Below are positions 12,601-24,031 of a DNA stretch of 64,000 nucleotides, in pieces; position 1 is the stretch's first letter, and every line of letters begins with the position of its first letter. A program made the position numbers and the translations under genes. The DNA is from Luidia sarsii (lineage: Eukaryota > Echinodermata > Asteroidea > Paxillosida > Luidiidae), in contig OX465110.1 in NCBI GenBank assembly GCA_949987565.1, positions 5,305,476 to 5,369,475 of the forward strand, read 5' to 3'. The notes beneath the pieces were generated by a model that worked only from the letters and a program-made list of their open reading frames with translations, was not told the origin of the DNA and did no database searches.

Positions 12601-14753
12601 AGGGAATCGCCACTGATTTCTCCACAACTACCCACTCAATGTTCAATCAAAAAATATATTTTGTCAGGTTTGTCAGAAATCGTCGCTGGTTTATTTCGGA
12701 ACACCATTTTTTTTCTAGATTTTTTTTTTAAAATCACTAACTTACGTGCTTCACCATAGAGTTGTGTGATAAAAATACAGCCAGTTTGTCATCTATGATA
12801 CTTTGCGAAAGTCAAAAAGGTTAATTACATTAGGCCTACTGCTGCAAATGTTGAATTGGAACAAAATCTAGTTAGGATACAACATATACTACTCTGACTG
12901 TCGGCAACAGTAGGAAGGCTATGATCACTGTAATGATGTGGCTGTAACATAGCCAGCAGAATCGTCTGGTCCAATTCTTCTCTTAGTCTTAGATTTGTAG
13001 TCAGCAAGATTTTAGTTTACACAGTGTATATTGACCCGAAGCTCTTTGGTCTTCCGGCAAATGCTATTCTGCCAGTACCCTTACTCTGATTGGCAAACTG
13101 TCGTTTATGTATTGCCAGCTCTCTGTGCCGAAAGGTTATTCAGGAACAAACTCCGGCAGAATAACCTTTTGGGCAAGAGAATAGGCAATCGGCCCGACCA
13201 CGCCGCGGCCTGCACTGCACACGCAGAATCGTTCAATCAGAGAAAATGTGTACAACTACAACTACAAGTACAAGTCATTTTTTCAGCAAGTGGTTGTGCC
13301 AGACTGTCACTGTAAATTTTCTATAAAATAAGAGGACATCTATTGTATTGAGCCGGATTAAGCAGGTTTATTTTTATTTTCGCAGTGGCTATTGTTACGG
13401 CAGCCGTAACGCAACTTCCATTTTCTATAGTTACGGCACTGCAACTGCGCAGGCGCGAGGACGTGCCAGATTTTGTCGCATGGGGTATAAACCCCACATG
13501 CACAGGCAGCGCCGCCTCAAGCTCAGTACAGGCACAAGAAACATGGCAAATTCTCTGGCTGTAGGCACATATTTTGCTTGTCTTGAAGCAATATATGGGA
13601 AAAGGTGTCTTTTACAATCATGTATATAACTTATAAGAAGCTCTCGCACAGTGAGATCGGCACAAAAACAGGTCCCTAACAAATGCACTGTACTGTACAT
13701 GTACTGACTTCGCGTGCGTGCATGTGGCGGCAGAAAATACAAGAAGTCATTCGATTTTAGGGAGGTTTAAAACTATAAAAGACCACTATACAAATTATAA
13801 AACTATAAATCAACGTTGGAATTTTCTTTAATCAGACAGTGGCAATAAATAATGACGAATGTATCATGCAAATGCAACTAATCAAGATCAAGCACGGCGG
13901 CCAGACGGCAGCGTCGCCAGGTAACATCGCGCTTGTCCTCGCGCTTGCGCAGTTGCAGTGCCGTAACTATAGAAAATGGAAGTTGCGTTACGGCTGCTGT
14001 AACAATAGCCACTGCGTTTTATTTTACAGCGTAGGTATGATTAAACTACAACCTTTCCTTGTCATGACAGGTTAATTCACATTATGTCATTAGAATCAGT
14101 CATTACAATCAGTAACAATTGCCCTTTGTAAAAATGGTCCTCAATTTGCTCAAAAACCAATGCAATATTTCCCTACTCTTATTGTCTTAATTACTGGCTG
14201 TTAAAATTTAGTGGGCCTGACGTTTCGATCCTAGCAGGACCTTTCTCAAAGGCAGATTAATTACTGGCTGTTGGGCTAGTAGTAGTAGTAGTCCGAGTAA
14301 CTTGGACCCTTACAATCGCCTTTTTTATATTTTTTTTAAACGGGGGATTGTAAGGGTCCAACTCGGACTACTGACTGTACTGAGTACTGTGGCCGGGTGT
14401 TGGGCCTCTTTTATGAGCTGTACGATTGCCGTTTCCGGTAATTTAGTGATCAGTGATTTAGTGTGACTGTGACACTGACAGTGTGAGTGATGTAATGTAC
14501 ATGTCAGTGCAGGACTGGGACGGAGGCGAGTGACAAAAGTGCCATTCGATCTGGCACCACGACCACACCGCTGCCAGCACTGCACACACGCACAGCACAT
14601 ACACAACCAAGAGCGTGCAATAGATACATGTACACTACCCTGACATAAACACCCATGCACACGAACCCCAACTCTTACCTTGCTCTTCACCTCGGTGACA
14701 CCGTTGAGAAACCCACTGTTCCCGTTGCTCATGCCGGAAGCGTTCTTGGCCAT
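3628..14753 (-). CDS. PARD6: Partitioning-defective 6 (PAR6) polarity protein
   Basis: Exons on the minus strand: 14753-14679, 5284-5062 and 4481-3628, giving 383 aa, close to the usual 370-380. PAR6 is the adaptor of the apical PAR3/aPKC/CDC42 polarity complex. Seen in the translation: a PB1 domain at about residues 20-99 ([12 protein letters not shown], then LPINNDD), which in this family binds aPKC; a semi-CRIB at about 133-152 ([17 protein letters not shown]), which binds CDC42; and a PDZ domain at about 158-252 with the PLGFYIRDG loop. The acidic tail ends DDDGDICTL, a possible PDZ ligand. All junctions are GT-AG and in phase (KSK|LDAEF; QRK|DESS). The start is the first ATG after an in-frame TAG a few codons upstream; a GTG reading at 14777 is not needed. 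Intron 1 is 9.4 kb and intron 2 is 0.58 kb. The last exon is strongly GC-rich. The family is certain; which vertebrate paralogue it matches is not meaningful. Confidence 0.96.
6462..6692. repeat. Tandem duplication of about 116 bp
   Basis: Two adjacent copies, each running from a TAAAGTTATG start through GGCCTATCTTTCCCACA to AATTCATTC, separated by few differences. They lie in PARD6 intron 1. Confidence 0.8.
11740..11876. mobile_element. Palindromic MITE, GTGGATTTCAC family
   Basis: Starts GGTGGATTTCACAAAGCC and ends GCTTGGTGAAATTGACC, so its ends are inverted. Internally it repeats CTTACGAT/ATCGTAAG. Related copies are at 25845-25995, 45000-45150 and 62330-62435. Confidence 0.8.
12428..12525 (-). 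mobile_element. tRNA-derived SINE fragment
   Basis: On the minus strand, GATCAGCTCAGTGGTTAAGA (box A-like) is followed about 45 nt later by GGGTTCAAAGCC (box B-like). It resembles a degraded tRNA-like SINE head; no intact cloverleaf is evident. Confidence 0.5.
13026..13225. repeat. Dispersed foldback repeat, copy 1
   Basis: Shares TGTATATTGACC, CAAATGCTATTCTGCC and TACTCTGATTGGCAAACTGTC with 35213-35435. Within each copy, CGAAAGGTTATTC and GAATAACCTTTTGGG form an inverted pair, suggesting a small foldback transposon. Confidence 0.7.
13381..14016. mobile_element. Non-autonomous TIR transposon, 636 bp, Mutator-like
   Basis: Inverted termini of about 82 bp (13381-13464 and 13935-14016) begin CGCAGTGGCTATTGTTACGG. 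The element is flanked by a perfect 9-bp duplication, TTTTATTTT (13372-13380 and 14017-14025). Long TIRs with a 9-bp duplication fit Mutator-like elements. It has no transposase ORF. A shorter relative with the same tips is at 41516-41698. Confidence 0.85.
14208..14262. repeat. Dispersed GGGCCTGACGTTTCGATCC motif
   Basis: TTAGTGGGCCTGACGTTTCG, then ATCCTAGCAGGACCTTTCTC and AAAGGCAG. The inverse complement contains the stem TCCT-GCT-AGGA followed by CGAAACGTC. Similar copies lie at 27228, 28611, 28990, 46195 and 61025. Confidence 0.8.
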
Positions 14754-16489
14754 CTCGCCAGCCGGTCTGCCAGGCACATTGAGCTATCGAAAAAGGCTCG
14801 TTTTGGGGGGAGTTCCAACCGAGTAAGAAAAAATATCCTCGACAAGGTCCGGCGACTGCTTGACGAAGCTAAAGTTTAGCTAGCTTAGCTGTGCTTGTAT
14901 CGCTGGTGTCTAGGGGCGCTCTGTTGGTATACACTGCCACGGGGAGACGCGGAAACTACGTGGGCACTGGTAGTGGAATACCAGTGACTCACATTTGACC
15001 AATGGCGTGACGTCACATGAAATAATGCCAGAAGCCCAATAAAAAAACCGGGAGTTTTCCTTTAATTAAAGAACACGCAGATGATGAGAAATTCTTGCTT
15101 CACTGAACAGCCCGGAAATGGCCGCTAGACAAATTCTACATATCCCAACAAAAATTGCATGTCACGTTTGGTTTAATTCAATAATCAGTGCAAAGGAAGC
15201 TTTCTTCGTGCGCTGATTCGATAGGGCCATGTGTAGCACGAAATGTATGACTTAAAATGAACGACTCCAACTTTTTTTGGCCACGCCTTTCTGATGCAGC
15301 GTTCGTCATGCATTGCCCACGAACAAGAATTGGCGGCAAACATCAAAGAGTGCGGAATGGTGTGGAATTTCTACGTGACGGCATTAGTCAGATTTCCATG
15401 AATGCAGAAACCTGCAAAATGTTACGGATGATAGATTCAGGGCGCGGTTTTGAATATTCGGTCATCTTTATTCATTTATGTTTATTAATTTTCTGGGTAA
15501 ATTTATTTCCGGTAACTTACCATACAACTCTTTAATTGTTACTCGCTATACATGACATGTACCTTAATTATGTTTTAATCATGCATAGTATAGGTACATG
15601 TATAAATCATGGTTGTAGCTATTCATGACAAACACTATTTTATTTGAAGGGAATAATGTACATATCAGGAGATTCAGGAGATTATACTTGTGACGAAAAA
15701 ATGAATGATGTCTCTTTAACCATGGAGGAATAAGAAGACTGCTTCAAACCGTCTCGTTCTCTTACAAATCGTAATTTTGCGGCACCACGATTTCAGACTT
15801 GGAATGAGTCTAGCGCCAATTCGCGGGTACGACGAGTGCGAAGGGCGCCCTCACACGATAGGCGATCACATTTTAATGCAATGTCAGTTTATACACAAAT
15901 CGAAGTTTCACGTTTTTGTTTAACTTTTAGTATAGCATTTATTTCCATAACTTATATAAATATGAATAAAAAACAACACAAATATTCTCAACGTACATTA
16001 ATATTAATAATAATGATGAAATATTTCAAGCATCACACTTCATTCAAAGGAAGAATTTGCTATAATTTCTAAGGGCAGAAGGTGAAGTGATGATGATTGA
16101 ATTCAGGGACATGATTAATAAAACCATTTTTTCTTTTTACTAAAATTTTAAACACACTGAAATGGGGAGACATGACATCAGTAGCTACTTTTGGAAAACA
16201 TTTTTTTTTAAATTTGCTTTTCATCACAGGTAGAGCTAAAAATACTGTGGCACAAAAGTCAAAACTAAGTGAACTTTGTGCAACAACATTTTGTATCGCC
16301 TAAGCTAGTTTTCAATCCATGCAGGTTTAATGTCTTCCTTGTAGGTTTGAAACACTGGGGGGTGGGGGGGGGGCTGAGTTATACTGAAAAATGATTTGTT
16401 TGACTTGAATTAAAAAAGCTGCATCCACTCTGAGTGATCCCCAAGGTACTGTAGCCAGGTTTACAACAATATTGGTTGTTAGCATCTGA
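14754..16489. other. PARD6 upstream region / intergenic
   Basis: Contains the presumed PARD6 promoter just right of 14753. The remainder is AT-rich, has short ORFs without domains, and shows no convincing gene. A G-run is present at 16357-16372. Confidence 0.6.
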
Positions 16490-16700
16490 ATGAAAGCAGG
16501 GGTGTGATCCCTGGAGATAATACGGCAGTTAATGGTTGAATTGCTTCTGACTGGCACCCCCACATCGACAAAGACTTGTTGACTATTTGGGAAGGCCATC
16601 ATCTAAGGGCCAGATAGCTCAGATGGGAAGAGCACTGGGGGGCAAAACCAGAGGTCTCAGGTTCAAATCCCGGTCCGGTCTAAGTTTTCTTTGCCATTTT
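16490..16700 (+). mobile_element. tRNA-derived SINE, copy 1
   Basis: The head GTGTGATCCCTGGAGATA and the body TTGACTATTTGGGAAGGCC precede a tRNA-like part: box A-like TAGCTCAGATGGGAAGAGC and box B-like GGTTCAAATCCC. An AT-rich TTTTCTTTGCCATTTTT tail follows. Other copies: 28430-28565 (minus), 42655-42835 and 58075-58275. Confidence 0.85.
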
Positions 16701-16949
16701 TTTTTTTTCAATTTGAAAAAAAAAAAAATTTAAATGATAACAAGCCATCTAAATAGGTTCCAGTAATCAGCAGACTCAGAGTTCACATTGCACAGCAAGG
16801 TTGGGCAGAGGACACGCTCAAGGTTTTTTTTCTACACATACAAAGCTAGCTGGGCATTTCATCAAACACTCTGTTTTCCCCAAGTACTTACTCGATCATT
16901 TCTAATCAAATGAGATTTGAAGGTTTCCATGGTGAGAATAGCACGAGTA

Positions 16950-17195
16950 ATAGGTTTGCGGAGACACCATGTAAAATTCTCTCTTTTGTGACTATGTGTG
17001 GTTCTGAAAAGAACCGGAGGAACTCGACGTTTCGAACAGTGTATTCTGTTCGTCTTCAGGAGACTGTTCACATTGCTCTGCAAGGCTGGGTGAAGGATAC
17101 ACTGTTCGAAACGTCAAGTTCCTCCGATTTTTTTTTCAGAACCACACAAACTCACAAAAGAGAGAGAATTTTACATGGTGTCACCGCAAACATAT
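16950..17195. mobile_element. Foldback element with hammerhead-like core
   Basis: Two inverted arms of about 95 bp (16950-17043 and 17095-17190) share GGTTTGCGGAGACACCATGT, AATTCTCTCTTTTGTG, TGTGGTTCTGAA and CGACGTTTCGAACAGTGTA. On the minus strand the centre reads CTGAAGA, then a GAACAG/CTGTTC stem, then GAAACGTC. Relatives: 49575-49730 and a fragment at 54870-54910. Confidence 0.75.
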
Positions 17196-17514
17196 TACTC
17201 CTGCATTTCTAATGACAGTCATAATTGGTTTGGGTGAGGTTTGGGAAGGGGAAGAAGGAACAGAAGTGAGTTGTGTTCTTGGCAAGACCCACCTTTTCTC
17301 GTAAAGAGAGATCAATTTTATATTCATCAACAAGGAAGGAACCAAAGTCTGAAAGTAGACGACTGGCCAGTTGCATTTCTTTTTTTTGTCGATTAATTGA
17401 AATCCGTCAAAACGCTCTCATTGTTTTAAGATACAACTCAGGCCACTTCAGTCAGCCAGCGGATTGGTTTTGTATGAATACTTTACTAATCAACTCAAAG
17501 GACCAAGCCGTAGC

Positions 17515-17868
17515 CATAGTTACAACCATAGCCGTAGCCATAGCCACAACCATAGCCACAGTATTAGCCACAGCCATAGCCACAGCTATGTGCCACAGCC
17601 ATAGCCACAGCCACAACCACAGCCATAGCCACAACCACAGCCATAGCCACAACCACAGCCATAGCCATAACCACAGCCACAACCATAGCCACAGTATTAG
17701 CTATTGTCATAGCCACAACCACATCCATAGCCACAGCCACAGCCACAACCACAATCACAGCAACAGCCACAGCCATAGCCACAGTGATAGCTACAACCAC
17801 AGCCATAGCCATAACCACAGCCATAGCCACAGCCACAACCATAGCCACAACCACAGCTATAGCCACTG
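17515..17868. repeat. Hexamer array (GCCATA/GCCACA)n
   Basis: About 350 bp of degenerate 6-bp units, beginning 12 bp after the PHKB stop, so it may lie in its 3' UTR. The long ORFs here (HSHNHSH or VAMVVAMA) are artefacts of the 6-bp period. Confidence 0.9.
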
Positions 17869-17879
17869 ATGGAGCGGCC

Positions 17880-20800
17880 TCAGCTGAGCACGCAGTTGTC
17901 CAGGCTGGTCTCCTGGCTCTCGTCCAGGAGGTGGTTGACGATGACCTTGGCCAGGAAGCTGCTGGTGCCGTGGGTGGCGACGGGAGGGGTGTTGTACAAG
18001 TCCTGCATGTCGCACGTCTTGCCCCGACTGGACTGGTGGTCCTTGAAGAGGTTGAAGGTTTCCTTGATGAGCTGCAGGAGGAAGGAAGTGGGGGAAGAGT
18101 GGAGAGGGCAGAGCGATGAGAGACACTCGGACACCAATTGACAGCAGACATATGTCAGTCCAGATTTTAGATAGCTGTGCACATGATCAGCCTAAGCGCA
18201 AGTGCTCAGCATAAATCGTAAGGCTCGATGAAATACATCCCAGATGTACGTAACTCGGTTAAAGGGCGGTTGTCCCGTTTTGGGAGTGGGTGGAGGAACG
18301 GATGGCTGAGCCTGGGCGGATGGAACTGGGTTGGGTGGTACTTCGACGAATGCTGGAAGGTGCACTTGCAAAGGTATGACCTGGTCACAGACCCATCGAC
18401 ACTGCCATTGCCAATGACTGGACACCACGTAAACCGTGCCGATCAAACCCCAAATTCATCTTACATTGCCTGTATTCACTGTGCTCTGGAATTGTAGCTC
18501 AGGATTTCTTTGGAGAATAGTCGCCATCACCGTCAGCAACTGAGGAGGGAAGGAGGATTGAAAACACCAAAGCTTGAGGAACTGGGACGACCAAGTCTTT
18601 TCATTCTATTGCAAACTTTTGCTTTCTGATGACCAACATGCAGTAGAGGTCCTGACATTTTGATCCTGGTAAGATCTCTCTCTACCTTTGAGAAAGGTCT
18701 TACCAGGACTTTCTCTACCTTTGAGAAATGTCTCACGAGGATTGTCTCTAACTTTGAGAAAGGTCTGTTATTTACCAGGATTCCCTCTTCCTTTGAGAAA
18801 GGTCCTCCCGTACCAGGATTCCCTCTTCCTTTGAGAAAGGTCCTCCCGTAACAGGATTTCCTCTTCCTTTGAGAAAGGTCCTCCCGTACCATGATTCCCT
18901 CGTCCTTTGAGAAAGGTCCTCCCATACTAGGATTCCCTCGTCCTTTGAGAAAGGTCCTCTCATACCAGGATTCCCTCTTCCTTTGAGAAAGGTCCTCCCA
19001 TACCAGGATTCCCTCTTCCTTTGAGAAAGGTCCTCCCATACCAGGATTCCCTCTTCCTTTGAGAAAGTTCCTCCCATACCAGGATTCCCTCTTCCTTTGA
19101 AAAAGGTCCTCCCGTAACAGGATTCCCTCTTCCTTTGAGAAAGGTCCTCTCATACCAGGATTCCCTCTTCCTTTGAGAAAGGTCCTCCCATACCAGGATT
19201 CCCTCTTCCTTTGAGAAAGGTCCTCCCGTAACAGGATTCCCTCTTCCTTTGAGAAAGGTCCTCCCATACCAGGATTCCCTCTTCCTTTGAAAAAGGTCCT
19301 CCCGTAACAGGATTCCCTCTTCCTTTGAGAAAGGTCCTCCCATACCAGGATTCCCTCTTCCTTTGAGAAAGGTCCTCCCATACCAGGATTCCCTCTTCCT
19401 TTGAGAAAGGTCCTCCCGTAACAGGATTCCCTCTTCCTTTGAGAAAGGTCCTCCCATACCAGGATTCCCTCTTCCTTTGAAAAAGGTCCTCCCGTAACAG
19501 GATTCCCTCTTCCTTTGAGAAAGGTCCTCCCATACCAGGATTCCCTCTTCCTTTGAAAAAGGTCCTCCCATACCAGGATTCCCTCTTCCTTTGAGAAAGG
19601 TCCTCCCATACCAGGATTCCCTCTTCCTTTGAGAAAGGTCCTCCCGTAACAGGATTCCCTCTTCCTTTGAGAAAGTTCCTCCCATACCAGGATTCCCTCT
19701 TCCTTTGAAAAAGGTCCTCCCGTAACAGGATTCCCTCTTCCTTTGAGAAAGGTCCTCTCATACCAGGATTCCCTCTTCCTTTGAGAAAGGTCCTCCCATA
19801 CCAGGATTCCCTCTTCCTTTGAGAAAGGTCCTCCCATACCAGGATTCCCTCTTCCTTTGAGAAAGGTCCTCCCATACCAGGATTCCCTCGTCCTTTGAGA
19901 AAGGTCTTCCATACCAGGATTCCCTCTTCCTTTGAGAAAGGTCCTCCCATACCAGGATTCCCTCTTCCTTTGAGAAAGGTCCTCCCGTACCAGGATTCCC
20001 TCTTCCTTTGAGAAAGGTCCTCCCATACCAGGATTCCCTCGTCCTTTGAGAAAGGTCCTCCCATACCAGGATTCCCTCGTCCTTTGAGAAAGGTCCTCCC
20101 ATACCAGGATTCCCTCTTCCTTTGAAAAAGGTCCTCCCGTAACAGGATTCCCTCTTCCTTTGAGAAAGGTCCTCTCATACCAGGATTCCCTCTTCCTTTG
20201 AGAAAGGTCCTCCCATACCAGGATTCCCTCTTCCTTTGAGAAAGGTCCTCCCATACCAGGATTCCCTCTTCCTTTGAGAAAGGTCCTCCCATACCAGGAT
20301 TCCCTCTTCCTTTGAGAAAGGTCCTCCCATACCAGGATTCCCTCGTCCTTTGAGAAAGGTCTTCCATACCAGGATTCCCTCTTCCTTTGAGAAAGGTCCT
20401 CCCATACCAGGATTCCCTCTTCCTTTGAGAAAGGTCCTCCCGTACCAGGATTCCCTCTTCCTTTGAGAAAGGTCCTCCCATACCAGGATTCCCTCTTCCT
20501 TTGAGAAAGGTCTTACCACATGTGTGGGTTGTCTAGCTGTGTCTTATTGTGGTCCGACCAGGGATTGAGTTCCCATCCCCATTGACATTACATCCCAACA
20601 ACTCTGGCGCTACGGTACACGCGTAGTCACCACTCCAATACCAAACCGCTGCGAGTCGCCCGCAACCCGAGGCATTGCTCACCTCCACCATGAGCTGGCG
20701 ATACTCCGGGTGGGCGATGCGGCTGAACATCTCCTCGATCTGGAGGGCAAAGTTCAGGTCGGTGCGGGTCATGTCGGAGATGGTGGGCTGCTGGGGCAGG

Positions 20801-23800
20801 AAGTAGTCGGCGATGATGATGCCGTTGGGCATGCGAGACATCACGTCCCACACTGCATCCCCAAACCCGACCCCGGAATAAAGACAAAAAGAAAGAAGGG
20901 TTGGCTATTTGGGAAGGCCGGCACCTAATGGCTGGGTAGGTCAGACAGTTGGAGGGCTGGTACGTTCAACCAATACACCAGGCATGCAACTCTTGAATTG
21001 TAAAAAAAAAGAGGAAAATGTCCGAATGAAACTGTGAGCGCGAAGAACGAAGCCCTTATGGTGTGTGACTTGGGGCCCGCTTAAGGGCCCCCGAAAATTT
21101 TGGATTCTAGATGCTCTGTGGTGCATTCTGAGCAGTTTGAGACAACTTATGACTTTAAGCTGAGTGACAGATTTTAACCTTTTTCAAGGCATACACCCAG
21201 AAAATTGATTTTTTGTTTGTTTACACAAAATGAAAAGTAAACATCAAAGTTTTTAACCTGATCTCAGCATGTGTTTTAAATAATAGTTAGGGGAGAAGAA
21301 ATATCCAGATGCATTATTTTTTTCCCTTTTTTTTTTTTTACGGATTGTTTTTATTTTTTACGGCCCAATTAAAAAAATGCAGAAATCCGCGGATCGGCGG
21401 AAAAGTTGCATGCCTGGATACACATGTATAACCTACAGAGGTTTTTCAGTCACGTGCTCACACATGTACATGTTTTTTTTCAATATACTTATATGACGGT
21501 GCCATGCTCCTTACTTGCGCTCATACCCTAGGCTCTACTATTTTTCAAGATGGCAGCCTCCTTGGCATTTTAGTCTGGTGCCCGCTATCAACCATCTATA
21601 GGTTATATATGTCTATGGTTCAACCAGAGGTCGCTCGGGGTCAAGTTCTGATGCAGCTTCTCAGCCCCACATAATGTGCCATAAAATAATCCCAAAGGCG
21701 TGATCCTATGTACAGTATATTGGTTACATGTATAGTGTAGGCATTGCACAATATACAGGACAACCTTATGGCCTAATCAATGGTTCACAGAAAATTACAC
21801 AGAGCCCCGGTCTACTTGTGTCATCTGCAAAAGGTGCTTGTGTGTGCGACATGTACAAATCGATAAGTTTTGTCATCTGCAAAAGCTGCTTGTGTGTGCG
21901 ACATGTACAAATCGATAAGTTTTGTCATCTGCAAAAGGTGCTTGTGTGTGCGACATGTACAGCACATGTACAAATCGATAAGTTTTGTCATCTGCAAAAG
22001 GTGCTTGTGTGTGCAACATGTACAAATTGATAAGTTTTGTCATCTGCAAAAGGTGCTTGTGTGTGCAACATGTACAAATCGATAAGTTTTGTCATCTGCA
22101 AAAGGTGCTTGTGTGTGCAACATGTACAAATCGATAAGTTTTGTCATCTGCAAAAGGTGCAAATCGATAAGTTATGGAGGCATAATTATTTGGAAGCAAA
22201 AGAAATCTGTACTGAAAGGCCTGACAAGGAATAAGAAAGTCAGACTACTTTTGACTCCAATGGATGGGTGGTGAGGGTTTCTGCTGATTTTTCCCATCAT
22301 CTTTTTTTTCTTGGGGGTTACCTTTGTCGTAAAAGTTTGGTGGAGTCCGGTTGAGCGAGCCGCTGAACTGTCGCTGCTGCAGCCAGGTGCGGTTGCTGGT
22401 GACTGAGGAGATGTTTGTCTCTAGGACATGGCAAAGGAGGTCCTTCAAGGAATGCGGCGACAGGGCGTGAATCGGCTGGAAGAGATCGAGGAGAAGAGAG
22501 GAAGTGGGGGAGGGGGGGTGGTGGGGTCCATGGTCAATGGTCAGCTACGCTGGTCGCAAAAAAAGACACTGGTCACTCAGCAACGCAGTCGATTTCACCG
22601 CCATGGCTATGGCTATGGCAAGGCTGTGGTTGTGGTTGTGGCTATGATTGTGGCTATGGCTATGGTTGTGACTATGGTTGTGGCTAAGGCTATGGCTGTG
22701 GCTATGGCTATGGTTGTGGCTATGGCTGTGGCTATGGCTATGGCGGGGGCTGTGGCTATGGTTGTGGCTGTGGCTGTGGCTGTGGCTGTGGCTATGGCTG
22801 TGGCTATGGTTGTGGCTATGGCTATGGTTGTGGCTGTGGCTGTGGTTGTGGCTATGGTTGTGGCTATGGCAATTGTTGTGGCTGTGGCTATGGCTATGGT
22901 TGTGGCTATTGTTGTGGCTATGGCTATGGTTGTGGCTATGGCTATGGCTTTAGCTGTGTCTATGGCTCAGGGATGTACATGTAAGTGACCGACAAAGTCA
23001 TTTCTTGAAAAAAGTCCAATAAATTGTGCGACTGCGAGTGAGCGCTTATGCTACCGCGAGATGCGATTCACGGCAGGGGTGCAGGCGCCCTTCAGTTTTT
23101 AGGGTTTTAACAGATAAAATTTAGCAAATCCGAGAAAATAAACATGCCATTTCTGGAAATCCGGAAATTTCAAGAAGCCTTACATCCCTGATGGCTACAG
23201 TTGTAGCTACCATGGCTGTCTAAGGCTACAGCTGTGGCTACTATGGCTGTCTAATGCTATGGTTGTGGCTACCTTGGCTGTCTAAGGCTATGGTTGTGGC
23301 TACCATGGCTGTCTAAGGCTATGGTTGTGGCTATGGATTACCTTGGCTTCATTCCAACTGATTTTCAGCTCCGTTCTCATGGCATGCAGGAGCCAGCTGA
23401 AATGAAAGAACAAGTGCACAAAGGAAGGGAATGCATCAATGCACTGGCAAGACTAGACAAGATTTGTAGAAGGGGTCTCTAACTAATTACTGCCCAGGAG
23501 CCCTGTAGCGCTCATTTGTACTTACTAATCCTAGCTGTGCAGATACACATAACCTTATTCAGAGAGTACACTGTAGTGGGCCATTCAGTGAACCGCAGTG
23601 CCTGCATTCAGCTGACTGATAACAGGGACTGTGCCGATACAAGCGTGAAAAGTCTTCCAGTGTAAACAGGAGTACAAAGCACGTTATGTTGTATCAAACA
23701 AAAGTGAAGTTTGGGTTGGCAAAGTGATCTTGTACATCATGACATCTTGTCAGGGATATAAGTGACCGACAAAGTCATTTCCTGAAAATCACTGAAGGCC

Positions 23801-24000
23801 AATAAATTGTGAGACTGCGAGTGAGCGCTTACGCGACCGCGGCTGAGCGCTTACGCGACCGAGAGATGCGACTGTGAGTGAGCGCTTACGCGAATAATGA
23901 GAGATTCACAGCAGGGGAGCAGGCGCCCTTCAGTTTTTAGGGTTTTAACAGATAAAAATTAGCAGTTTGAGATACCTGTCTGACATTAAAAAATAATAAT

Positions 24001-24031
<31 letters not shown>

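Larger units (their letters stand above)
5285..13025. other. PARD6 intron 1, mostly unannotated
   Basis: Left part of the 9.4-kb intron. It holds a local duplication, one MITE, one tRNA-like SINE and dense TACATGTA motifs (for example 6360-6390, 7350-7370, 12330-12365). A G-run lies at 7801-7817. No exon between the first and second coding exons is required by the reading frame, and none is seen. Confidence 0.7.

Noticed and set aside
14325..14777. 150-aa minus-strand ORF starting at 14777 as an independent gene
   Set aside because: Only the stretch 14753-14679 is coding (PARD6 exon 1); the rest is intron and the extreme start is a GTG after an in-frame stop.
15257..15535. 92-aa plus-strand ORF between PARD6 and PHKB
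   Set aside because: No recognisable domain, no splice context and AT-rich composition like the surrounding intergenic DNA.
16613..16684. Functional tRNA gene
   Set aside because: Box A and box B are recognisable, but the acceptor and anticodon stems do not pair well and the sequence is part of a repeated SINE.
18533..20481. Long minus-strand ORFs (up to 573 codons) reading [18 protein letters not shown] repeats
   Set aside because: They follow the 38-bp satellite in all three frames at once, have no start context or splice signals, and lie inside a PHKB intron.
18655..20517. CRISPR-like array
   Set aside because: Units are contiguous with no unique spacers, and the genome is eukaryotic.
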